The notes beneath the pieces were generated by a model. The model saw nothing but the letters and a program-made list of their open reading frames with translations, was not told the origin of the DNA and searched no databases. 59,710 nucleotides of DNA from an uncultured Burkholderiales bacterium. Its GTDB lineage: Bacteria > Pseudomonadota > Gammaproteobacteria > Burkholderiales > Burkholderiaceae_C. The stretch covers positions 1-59,710 of the forward strand of contig CAIKYO010000134.1 in the NCBI GenBank assembly GCA_903831655.1, read 5' to 3'. The position numbers were made by a program, and so were the translations under genes. Positions 52,673-59,710 of the stretch are shown one piece after another (position 1 is the first letter of the stretch; the number at the start of each line of letters is the position of its first letter).

Positions 52673-55545
52673 GCGTGTGCTCTGTGTTCACCTGAGCCGG
52701 TGAGGTTGGAGATGCAGCGCTTGCAAAGCGCTGGGTGGGTGGTGTCCTCTCCCACATCGACTTCGTAGTGCCAACAGCGCTCGCATTTTTGGCTCGTGCA
52801 CACACTGGGTGTGATGCTCAACTGTGGGGCTTGACTCAAGTGGATCTCAGAGGTGATGAAGGCAAACTTCAAGTCGTCTCCCAAACTTTGCAGGAGCTCA
52901 AAATCCCCTTGGGGTGCTGCAACAGAGAGGCTCACCTGCAAAGAGGCACCCACCTGTCCAGCGCTTCTGAGGGTTTCGATTTCTTTGCTGGCCAAGTCCT
53001 TGATCTCACGAATGCGAGACCACTTGTCAAGCAAATCCCTTTGATCGATTTGCGTGGGATAGGTTTGTGTGAAGTAGCTGTTCTGGTGTCCTAGCACGGC
53101 CCAAACCTCCTCAGCGGTGAAGCTCAAAAAGGGCGCCATCCAAGACAAGAGTGAATGTGTGATGTGCCAAAGGGCAGACTGAGCGCTCAGTCGGGCATGT
53201 GACTTTTGTGCAGTGGTGTACAAGCGGTCTTTGAGTATGTCGAGGTAGAAGGCGCCCAGTTCTTCGGAGCAATAAATTTGCAATTTGCTCACCACAGGGT
53301 GGAACTCATAGGCTCCAAATAGGCCCCCTTCATAGACGCCAGTGCTGGGGTTCAAATGTCCCACGATGTCGGCTTGCATTTGCCCCAAGCGTTGCATGGC
53401 GTATTGATCAATTTCCAACATGTCTTGGTAGTCCACCATTTCTTGGGTGGCATCAAAATCGCTCACATTGGCCAAGAGGAATCTGAGTGTGTTGCGAATG
53501 CGGCGATAGGCATCGACCACACGAGCTAGGATTTTGTCATCGATGTTCAAGTCACCTGAGTAGTCGGTGGAGGCGACCCACAAGCGCACGATCTCCGCAC
53601 CGAGCTTCTCGCTCACCGTTTGCGGCAGGACCACATTGCCAAGGGACTTGCTCATCTTTCTACCCTGACCATCGGTTGCGAAACCGTGGGTCAAAAGTGC
53701 TTTGTAGGGAGCTCTGCCGTAGAGTGCGCAACCCAGTAACAATGAACTGTGGAACCAGCCACGGTGTTGGTCGTGACCTTCCAAGTAGAGATCTGCCTCA
53801 GGCCCCTCAGCGTGGTATGGGGGTCTGTCATAGGCGTGGGCGTGGGAGCCCCTGAGCACGTGCTCAAAGGTGGAGCCAGAGTCAAACCAAACTTCCAAAA
53901 TATCGGTGCTCTTGCTGTAGTGAGGAGCGTCCTCGGCACCGAGGACATCGGAGACACTCAGTCGGCTCCACGCTTCAATGCCGCCTTGCTCGATCACGTT
54001 TGCGGCTTGGTCCAAAATCTCCATGGTGCGGGGGTGCAACTCGGAGGTTTCGTGGTGGATGAAAAAGGGCAGTGGAACCCCCCAACTGCGTTGACGCGAG
54101 ATGCACCAATCGGGTCGATTGGCGATCATGTCTTTCAAACGCGTTTTGCCGTTCTGAGGATAAAACTCAGTGTGTTCGATGGCGTTGAGAGCGAGTTGAC
54201 GAAGGGTTTGAGGAGACTTGTCTTTGGTGAAAATACCTTCGCCCTCATCCATGCGAATGAACCACTGGGCTGCGGCTCGGTAAATCACCGGTGTTTTGTG
54301 TCTCCAGCAATGGGGGTAGCTGTGTGTGATGGGCGAGGTGGCGAGGAGTCGATCGGCGCCCTTCAAAGCGTCCAAGATGTTTGGAATGGCTTTCCAAATG
54401 TGCTCGCCACCAAAGAGTGGAAAATCACTGGCGTAGACCCCATGCCCTTGCACAGGATTCAAGATGTCATCAAAGCGCATGCCATGGGCCATGCAACTGT
54501 TGAAGTCATCCACGCCGTAAGCGGGCGCAGAGTGCACGATACCTGTTCCGTCAGATGCGGTGGCATACTCGGCCAAGTAAATGGGGGAGTGGCGTTTGAA
54601 ACCTTCGTGCACATGGGACAAGGGGTGCTCAAACTCAATGCCATCCAAGCGCTCACCCAAAGTGGTTGCCAAGACCTCGCCACTCAGACCCCAGCGCGAG
54701 AGACAAGCTTCAACGAGATCGGTGGCGCTCATCAAAAGACCTTTTTCGGTTTTGATGAGCGAGTAGTGAAGTTCAGGATTCAAGTTCAGCGCTTGATTGG
54801 CAGGAATGGTCCAAGCGGTGGTGGTCCAGATGACCGCATAGGCGGGCCCATCGATCTGGGGCAAGCCAAAGGCTTTGGCCAGCGCTTGGGGTTGTGCGCA
54901 CAAGAAGGCCACATCCAAGGTATCACTCTTTTTGTCAGCGTACTCGATCTCAAACTCTGCCAGTGAAGAGGCACAGTCAAAGCACCAATAAACAGGTTTG
55001 AGGCCGCGGTAGACAAAGCCTCTTTCAATGACGCGTTTGAAGGCCCGCAATTGACCGGCTTCGTTGGCGGGGTCCATGGTTTTGTAGGGGCGAGTCCAGT
55101 CACCCAAAACACCTAGGCGTTGGAAGTCGGCCTTTTGTTGTTCAATTTGCTCATTGGCAAAGGCTCGGCTTTTGGCTTGCATGTCGTCACGGCTTAATTT
55201 TCTGCCGTGCAACTTCTCAATGGCGTTCTCAATGGGCAAGCCGTGGCAATCCCAACCGGGGATGTATTGAGCATCAAAGCCAGCGAGTTGCTTGGATTTG
55301 ACAATCATGTCTTTGAGCACTTTGTTCAACGCGTGTCCGATGTGCAGCGCCCCATTGGCATAGGGCGGGCCATCGTGCAACACAAAGAGAGGCGAGCCAT
55401 GGCGCGCGTCACGAAGGCGTTGATAAACCCCTTGATCAGCCCAAGACTTGGCCCAAGCGGGTTCACGCTTGGGGAGATCGCCGCGCATTGGAAAGGGCGT
55501 GTCTGGCAAATTCAAAGTGGAGCGGTAATCGTTGGTTTGGGTCAT
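52669..55545 (-). CDS. ileS: Isoleucyl-tRNA synthetase
   Basis: IleS charges tRNA-Ile. The 958-residue class I enzyme has HIGH in [14 protein letters not shown], the CP1 editing domain, KMSKS in [11 protein letters not shown], a helical anticodon-binding domain and a C-terminal zinc-binding tail with CERCW and CKRC. This is the bacterial IleS type. It is coupled to lspA, with ribF 139 bases upstream. Confidence 0.97.
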   Translation of the reverse strand: MTQTNDYRSTLNLPDTPFPMRGDLPKREPAWAKSWADQGVYQRLRDARHGSPLFVLHDGPPYANGALHIGHALNKVLKDMIVKSKQLAGFDAQYIPGWDCHGLPIENAIEKLHGRKLSRDDMQAKSRAFANEQIEQQKADFQRLGVLGDWTRPYKTMDPANEAGQLRAFKRVIERGFVYRGLKPVYWCFDCASSLAEFEIEYADKKSDTLDVAFLCAQPQALAKAFGLPQIDGPAYAVIWTTTAWTIPANQALNLNPELHYSLIKTEKGLLMSATDLVEACLSRWGLSGEVLATTLGERLDGIEFEHPLSHVHEGFKRHSPIYLAEYATASDGTGIVHSAPAYGVDDFNSCMAHGMRFDDILNPVQGHGVYASDFPLFGGEHIWKAIPNILDALKGADRLLATSPITHSYPHCWRHKTPVIYRAAAQWFIRMDEGEGIFTKDKSPQTLRQLALNAIEHTEFYPQNGKTRLKDMIANRPDWCISRQRSWGVPLPFFIHHETSELHPRTMEILDQAANVIEQGGIEAWSRLSVSDVLGAEDAPHYSKSTDILEVWFDSGSTFEHVLRGSHAHAYDRPPYHAEGPEADLYLEGHDQHRGWFHSSLLLGCALYGRAPYKALLTHGFATDGQGRKMSKSLGNVVLPQTVSEKLGAEIVRLWVASTDYSGDLNIDDKILARVVDAYRRIRNTLRFLLANVSDFDATQEMVDYQDMLEIDQYAMQRLGQMQADIVGHLNPSTGVYEGGLFGAYEFHPVVSKLQIYCSEELGAFYLDILKDRLYTTAQKSHARLSAQSALWHITHSLLSWMAPFLSFTAEEVWAVLGHQNSYFTQTYPTQIDQRDLLDKWSRIREIKDLASKEIETLRSAGQVGASLQVSLSVAAPQGDFELLQSLGDDLKFAFITSEIHLSQAPQLSITPSVCTSQKCERCWHYEVDVGEDTTHPALCKRCISNLTGSGEHRAHA

Positions 55546-55684
55546 AAAGCAGGGTGCAGTAGCACAGTCATCAAATTAGGAACAAAGATCTCTGGGGAAA
55601 TCAGTTTTGTGCAAGGGCCGATCAAAGTGCATGATGGCCTTGAGGGGCTCACACCAGAGCGGGTCTAAGCGTCAATCAAACCAC

Positions 55685-56692
55685 TCAAAGGTGATTCTTG
55701 AACCAAGCCTGCGCCTGGTCCACATCTCTTTGAATGCCCCGCTGTAAATCATCCAAGCTTTCGTACTTTAACTCGTCATGGAGTTTTTCCAAAAGCTCAA
55801 CACGAATGATTTTACCGTACCCGCCCTCCAAGGGCAGGGATTGGGGCCAAGAGAGGATATGGGTCTCCAAAAGGACCCGACCCTTGTTGACATCATTGGG
55901 ATCCAAGGTGGGACGCACTCCCAAATTGGCGACTCCGGGGAGTGCGTTTTCGGTGAGTCCGTGCACGCGAACCACAAAGATGCCTTGGGTGGCGGGTAGA
56001 CGTGCGTTAAATCGCACATTGAGAGTTCGAGCGTTGAGGCTTCTGCCCAATTGCCTGCCGTAGACCACGTGGCCTGAGATGCTGTAAGGGCGGCCCAGCA
56101 GTTTTTGGGTCTCCTCCATGTGGCCTTTGAGGAGCGCTTGGCGGACTGCGGAGCTCGATACCCTAAGGCTCGTGGGGCCAGAGTTGGGTTGAATGTCGTG
56201 GTTGGAGACTTCGTAGCTGTTCATGCGGGCCACATCAAAGCCCAAATTGGGACCTTCATGGGCCAAGAAGTCGTAGTCACCTTGTCTACCGGCTCCGAAC
56301 TTGAAGTCATCGCCCACCAAAATGTATTGAGCATGCAATCCACCCAAGAGCACTTCTTTTAAAAAACCCATGGCGCCAAGGTTCGCCAAGGCTTCATTGA
56401 ACCGCAGGACCACGCATTGGTCCACGCCACACCCCTCGAGCTCGGCGAGTTTGTCTCTCAAGTTGGCAATTCGGGGGGGGGCGAGCTCCGGTTTGCCTGC
56501 GCGTTTGGCAAAGTAATCTCTGGGGTGGGGCTCAAAGGTGAGCACACAGCTGGGAATGCCTCGGTGCTTGGCCTCCGAACGCAACAAAGCGAGCATGGCT
56601 TGGTGACCTCGATGGACGCCATCAAAGTTACCAATGGTCAACGCACACGCATTGGCCAGTCCAGGGTGATTGAAGCCGCGAAAAATTCTCAT
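55685..56692 (-). CDS. ribF: Bifunctional riboflavin kinase/FMN adenylyltransferase
   Basis: RibF makes FMN and FAD from riboflavin. The 335-residue protein has an N-terminal adenylyltransferase domain with TIGNFDGVHRGHQAML and SSSAVRQAL, then the kinase domain with GRPYSISGHVVYG (residues ~205-217) and GVANLGVRPT. The ATG at 56692 is chosen because RibF homology begins at MRIFRGF. Its ribosome binding site lies in the arm of a hairpin at 56702-56721. It is the first gene of the ribF-ileS-lspA run. Confidence 0.94.
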   Translation of the reverse strand: MRIFRGFNHPGLANACALTIGNFDGVHRGHQAMLALLRSEAKHRGIPSCVLTFEPHPRDYFAKRAGKPELAPPRIANLRDKLAELEGCGVDQCVVLRFNEALANLGAMGFLKEVLLGGLHAQYILVGDDFKFGAGRQGDYDFLAHEGPNLGFDVARMNSYEVSNHDIQPNSGPTSLRVSSSAVRQALLKGHMEETQKLLGRPYSISGHVVYGRQLGRSLNARTLNVRFNARLPATQGIFVVRVHGLTENALPGVANLGVRPTLDPNDVNKGRVLLETHILSWPQSLPLEGGYGKIIRVELLEKLHDELKYESLDDLQRGIQRDVDQAQAWFKNHL

Positions 56693-56701
56693 GCTCGTGG
56701 T

Positions 56702-56721
56702 TCCCCTTGGGGGCAAGGGGA
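56702..56721 (-). promoter_or_regulatory. Hairpin covering the ribF ribosome binding site
   Basis: On the transcribed strand, TCCCCTTG and CAAGGGGA form a perfect 8-bp stem with a CCCC loop. The 3' arm contains the AGGGGA Shine-Dalgarno element, 10 bases before the ATG at 56692. When folded it would block ribosome access. No FMN riboswitch consensus was recognised. Confidence 0.55.
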
Positions 56722-56853
56722 GATGTAGAAAAATGTCATCAAAACAGGTTATATTGTCTCTGATTAATGGCCAAAGTTAGAAAACAAATGCTGAAGGGGC
56801 ATCCAAGCGGTTCAGGCTTGGGTGTGTTTAGAGTCAATTTTCTTGGTTTTGTC

Positions 56854-56872
56854 AGGACCACTTGCAGGTCCT
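56854..56872 (+). promoter_or_regulatory. Leader hairpin before the HNH gene
   Basis: AGGACC and GGTCCT form a 6-bp stem with a seven-base loop. It ends directly at the AGAGGAG ribosome binding site (56873-56879) of the GTG start at 56887. It leaves the ribosome binding site free and could stabilise the mRNA. Confidence 0.35.
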
Positions 56873-56886
56873 AGAGGAGCGAATAC

Positions 56887-57444
56887 GTGAAGGTATTGAA
56901 GCTTTCGGCCCAAGGGCTGCCTCAGTCTTGGATTTCACTGGAACAAGCGGTGATCCATTATGCGTGTGACGATGTGAGATGGGAAGCGGGTGAGCAAGTG
57001 GCTGTTTTTCGAGGGGGCCACAATGCCCTCACCGGTATTCAGTCCGAGATCACGGTTAATAGCATCATTGGCACGCGGGGTGTGCCCAACATCAACCCCT
57101 TTGAGTTAAAGCCAGGTCTTACCAACAGCAAATTGTTTGCAAGAGACCGAAATGTATGTGCCTATTGTGGTGGGCTCTTTAGAGAGATCGATCTCACAAG
57201 AGAACACATCGTGCCTTTTGCACAAAACGGGGTCGACACGTGGATGAATGTGGTGACGGCTTGCAAGGCTTGTAACCACAGAAAAAGCTCGCGCACGCCA
57301 GAGCAAGCCCGCATGCCTTTGCTCTACACCCCTTACGTCCCCTCGTTGTGGGAGGATTTCATCTTGCGCAATCGACGCATATTGCACGATCAGATGGAGT
57401 TTTTAATGGCACATTTGCCCAAAACGTCAAGGCTCATTGCTTGA
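56887..57444 (+). CDS. HNH endonuclease family protein
   Basis: A 185-residue protein with a C-terminal HNH nuclease domain. CAYC (residues ~92-95) and CKACN bind a zinc ion, LTREHIVPFAQNG has the catalytic histidine, and NHRKS completes the motif. The N-terminal ~80 residues (AVIHYACDDVRWEAGEQVAVFRGGHNALTG) are conserved in relatives but of unknown role. No toxin partner, methylase or phage gene is adjacent. The GTG start has a strong AGAGGAG site. It overlaps the 3' end of purN by 11 bases, tail to tail. Confidence 0.88.
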   Translation: MKVLKLSAQGLPQSWISLEQAVIHYACDDVRWEAGEQVAVFRGGHNALTGIQSEITVNSIIGTRGVPNINPFELKPGLTNSKLFARDRNVCAYCGGLFREIDLTREHIVPFAQNGVDTWMNVVTACKACNHRKSSRTPEQARMPLLYTPYVPSLWEDFILRNRRILHDQMEFLMAHLPKTSRLIA

Positions 57445-58024
57445 GGTGTTCTTCAATCACACGCGCGTAGAGTTGGTGCTCAGCGCTTAGCACCCTTTGG
57501 GACAAGCTGTGTTCATCGTCGGTGTGCAAAATGGGCACCACCGCTTGATCGATGATGTTGCCCGCATCCAGCTCCTCGCTCACCCAGTGGACAGTGGCGC
57601 CTGCAAACTTACAGCCCGCATCTAGCGCGCGTTGATGGGTGTTCAGACCCGTGAAGGCGGGCAAGAGGGAGGGGTGAATGTTCATCATCCGACCCGCATA
57701 GTGGCGCGTTGTCTCGGCGCTTAAGATGCGCATGAAGCCGGCGAGTACCACCAAATGGGGCTTGAAGGGGTCAATGGTTTGAATCAATTGTTCTTCAAAG
57801 GCGTGTCTGGGGTTGGGAGAGTCTTTGTATGCGCGGTGATCCACCACGGCGGTGGGAAGCCCATTTTCTTGGGCCCATGCGAGCCCTTGGGCATTGGGGT
57901 TGGAGGCCAAAACCAAGGCCACGCTTGCTTGGAAGCGTTCGCGCCAGTTTTGGCTTTGTGCCCTTTGCACGATGGCTTTCATGTTGGAGCCAGTACCAGA
58001 GATCAAGATGACAATGTTTTTCAT
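57434..58024 (-). CDS. purN: Phosphoribosylglycinamide formyltransferase PurN
   Basis: PurN uses 10-formyltetrahydrofolate to formylate GAR in purine synthesis. The 196-residue product has the substrate-binding ISGTGSNMKAI near the N terminus, LAGFMRIL, the catalytic Asn-His pair in MMNIHPSLLPAF, and the catalytic aspartate in SEELDAGNIIDQ. The length is normal for the folate-dependent enzyme. It is convergent with the HNH gene, overlapping by 11 bases. Confidence 0.95.
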   Translation of the reverse strand: MKNIVILISGTGSNMKAIVQRAQSQNWRERFQASVALVLASNPNAQGLAWAQENGLPTAVVDHRAYKDSPNPRHAFEEQLIQTIDPFKPHLVVLAGFMRILSAETTRHYAGRMMNIHPSLLPAFTGLNTHQRALDAGCKFAGATVHWVSEELDAGNIIDQAVVPILHTDDEHSLSQRVLSAEHQLYARVIEEHLKQ

Positions 58025-58085
58025 GTGTACAGCGTTTGTAGCGGTTGCAGTGCTTGGCGTTGGATAAGTGGGGACATGCTGGCTG

Positions 58086-58322
58086 TCAGCTCAAAGGACT
58101 AAAGCGTGCAACCCATTGGCCATCCACCATCACTTGTTCCAAGAACATTTCTGCACTCCTCACCCACACCTCTCCCCCCTCTTTCAAAGCTCGGTAGACC
58201 ACCAAGGTCTGCAAAGACTCACTGTCGATGGCCATGTGCAAGACTTGGTAGAGTCCACCTTTGTAGTGTCGATATTGAATGGGTGCAATAAATAATTGCG
58301 GATCTGGTTTAGGCTCGTTCAT
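58086..58322 (-). CDS. DUF1653 family protein
   Basis: A 78-residue soluble protein with QYRHYKGGLYQVLHMAIDSESLQTLVVYRAL, then EVWVRSAEMFLEQVMVDGQWVARF. These are the two halves of the DUF1653 domain. Its function is unknown. The ATG at 58322 gives the family length; a longer frame to 58352 lacks support. It lies 61 bases from purN on the same strand and 20 bases from the divergent methyltransferase start. Confidence 0.85.
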   Translation of the reverse strand: MNEPKPDPQLFIAPIQYRHYKGGLYQVLHMAIDSESLQTLVVYRALKEGGEVWVRSAEMFLEQVMVDGQWVARFSPLS

Positions 58323-58342
58323 GGGTGAGAGAATACACGCAT

Positions 58343-59710
58343 ATGCATCCAAAATTACTTCTTCAAGCTTGTAGCGACCTGGTTCGCTTGACTTTAACCT
58401 TTGAACACCCTGCTGACTCGGTGGTTTCTAAGTTTTTCCGAGACAATCGAAAAAACTATGCCTTGGGTCAGCGAGAGCGAGCGCTGTTGGCCGAGACTGT
58501 CTACAACGTCTTGCGCTACAAACTCAGGTATGACCATTTCGCGCCCTCTGGCTCTGGCCCCAAGGAGAGAAGACTGGCCATTTTGGGTTTTGCCCAACAT
58601 TTGATGGATCACTCTCCCACGGGTGCGCCCCTGCCAGGTGCCACTCCACCTCCCAAGCGCCAAGAGGGTTCCTCGAGTCGCAACCGCTTTGTACCCAAAG
58701 TGCATGCAACCAGTCCCATCGAATTTTTAAAAAGTGCGCTCACCGAGCAAGAGGTGGTTTGGGTAGAGGCCTGTTTGAAGATCAATGTCGAAGATCTTTT
58801 GGAGCGTCACCGTCACAACTTGCCTGAATGGATGGTGGACCCCTTAAAGGCTCAGGTGGGGGATGGTTTTTGGCCTTTGGTGGAGAGCTTGAATAAAAGC
58901 GCAGCCCTTGACTTGCGAGTCAATGACTGGCTCTCCAAACGAGAGGACGTGCAAGCTCAACTCAAGGAGCTGGGCATCAAGTCCGTTTTGACGCCCATGA
59001 GCCCATGGGGCTTGCGCATCGCAGGCAAGCCCCCTTTGGCCGATTTGGCGCCTTTCAAAGCGGGTTTGATTGAAGTTCAAGATGAGGGTTCGCAGATGTT
59101 GGCCTTGCTCCTCGATGCCAAGCGTGGAGAGATGGTGGTCGATTTTTGTGCAGGCGCTGGGGGCAAGACCTTGGCGATAGGTGCGAGCATGCGCAACACG
59201 GGGCGTTTGTATGCTTTTGATACCTCGGCTCACCGCTTGGATGCCTTGAAGCCCAGATTGGCCAAGAGCCAACTCTCCAACGTGCATCCCGCTGTCATCG
59301 CGCATGAGCGTGATGAGCGCGTGAAGCGTTTGAGCGGAAAAATTGACCGGGTTTTGGTCGACTCGCCTTGTTCGGGTTTGGGCACGATTCGTCGCAACCC
59401 AGATCTCAAATGGAGGCAAAGCCCAACGAGTGTGGCTGAGTTGGGTGTCAAACAACGCTCTATTTTGCAAAGTGCGGCCAAGCTACTCAAAGTGGGTGGT
59501 CGATTGGTCTATGCAACGTGTAGTTTTTTAGTTGAAGAAAACGAACAAGTTGCCCAAGAGTTTTCCCTTGCCCATTCAGGCTTTAGACCCTTGTCGGTGA
59601 GTGAGTTGCTTGTGCAATTGAAGGTGAGTCACCCCGAGACACTGTGCACCGCTGACGGCATGTATTTGAGGCTTTGGCCGAGTTATTTTAGCATTGTCTT
59701 TGTTGAAAAC
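58343..59710 (+). CDS. RsmB/NOL1-NOP2-type RNA m5C methyltransferase (3' end outside window)
   Basis: The frame is open for 456 codons to the window edge with no stop, so the gene is truncated. It encodes an S-adenosylmethionine-dependent RNA (cytosine-5) methyltransferase. Features are the N-terminal RsmB-like helical region, VVDFCAGAGGKTLAIGA (SAM motif I), AFDTSAHRLDAL, DRVLVDSPCSGLGTIRRNPDLKWR with the first catalytic cysteine, and LVYATCSFLVEENEQV with the second. Substrate is most likely 16S rRNA, as in RsmB. Purine gene purN is its usual neighbour. It is divergent from the DUF1653 gene, with 20 bases between the starts. Confidence 0.9.
   Translation, partial: MHPKLLLQACSDLVRLTLTFEHPADSVVSKFFRDNRKNYALGQRERALLAETVYNVLRYKLRYDHFAPSGSGPKERRLAILGFAQHLMDHSPTGAPLPGATPPPKRQEGSSSRNRFVPKVHATSPIEFLKSALTEQEVVWVEACLKINVEDLLERHRHNLPEWMVDPLKAQVGDGFWPLVESLNKSAALDLRVNDWLSKREDVQAQLKELGIKSVLTPMSPWGLRIAGKPPLADLAPFKAGLIEVQDEGSQMLALLLDAKRGEMVVDFCAGAGGKTLAIGASMRNTGRLYAFDTSAHRLDALKPRLAKSQLSNVHPAVIAHERDERVKRLSGKIDRVLVDSPCSGLGTIRRNPDLKWRQSPTSVAELGVKQRSILQSAAKLLKVGGRLVYATCSFLVEENEQVAQEFSLAHSGFRPLSVSELLVQLKVSHPETLCTADGMYLRLWPSYFSIVFVEN

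Noticed and set aside
53749-54966. A 405-codon open frame on the plus strand.
   Set aside because: It lies antisense to ileS, has no domain signal, and reflects codon bias of the opposite strand.

Overview
The window is a bacterial chromosome segment whose gene content and order fit Betaproteobacteria, order Burkholderiales, probably a Comamonadaceae-like aquatic lineage. The evidence is the grxC-secB-gpsA order, DUF3460 next to scpA, divergent metG/apbC, trpH-yciO-M50 peptidase-trpS, the recJ-linked mutase-like gene, lspA-ileS-ribF, purN next to an RsmB-type methyltransferase, Bug (TctC) receptors and TctAB. The lineage call is an inference. No insertion sequence, prophage, CRISPR array or rRNA was seen, and no gene-free stretch exceeds 300 bases.

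Layout. 1-7547: housekeeping (grxC end, secB, gpsA, scpA, DUF3460, a DUF1275 membrane protein, metG, apbC). 7610-18733: a selenocysteine/formate module. It holds fdhD, a small nitroreductase, the three subunits of a membrane-bound formate dehydrogenase whose alpha subunit reads through an in-frame UGA as selenocysteine with a SECIS hairpin, then fdhE, selA, selB and the tRNA-Sec gene selC. 18805-23494: an ABC exporter, a Nudix hydrolase, an NnrU-family protein and a Bug receptor. 23665-31358: a complete cytochrome c maturation operon, ccmABCDEFGHI, in which ccmF carries a single-base frameshift. 31503-40527: a minus-strand block (response regulator, trpS, M50 protease, yciO, esterase, EamA permease, PHP phosphatase, recJ, mutase-like protein). 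40626-46412: lolC, lolD, tatD, a spermidine-synthase-like methyltransferase, tctB, tctA. 46556-52058: gamma-glutamyltransferase, two EamA permeases, a divergent SDR and a quinone oxidoreductase. 52166-59710: lspA, ileS, ribF, an HNH nuclease, purN, a DUF1653 protein and the start of an RsmB-type methyltransferase.

How the genes work together. The formate module looks self-contained: it has the enzyme (FdnGHI-type), its maturation factors (FdhD, FdhE), the Sec synthesis and insertion factors (SelA, SelB) and tRNA-Sec. The only core Sec gene not seen is selD. Formate would be oxidised on the periplasmic side and electrons passed through cytochrome b to quinone. The Ccm operon would supply c-type cytochromes for the downstream chain, which makes the ccmF frameshift worth checking against reads.

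The most noteworthy signals are the Sec island with its SECIS, the ccmF frameshift, an Arg-Lys variant of the Tat motif on the formate dehydrogenase, a hairpin that buries the ribF ribosome binding site, several strong palindromes in intergenic regions, and a group of genes whose -10-like boxes lie so close to the start codon that leaderless transcripts are possible. I found no clearly new multi-gene system.
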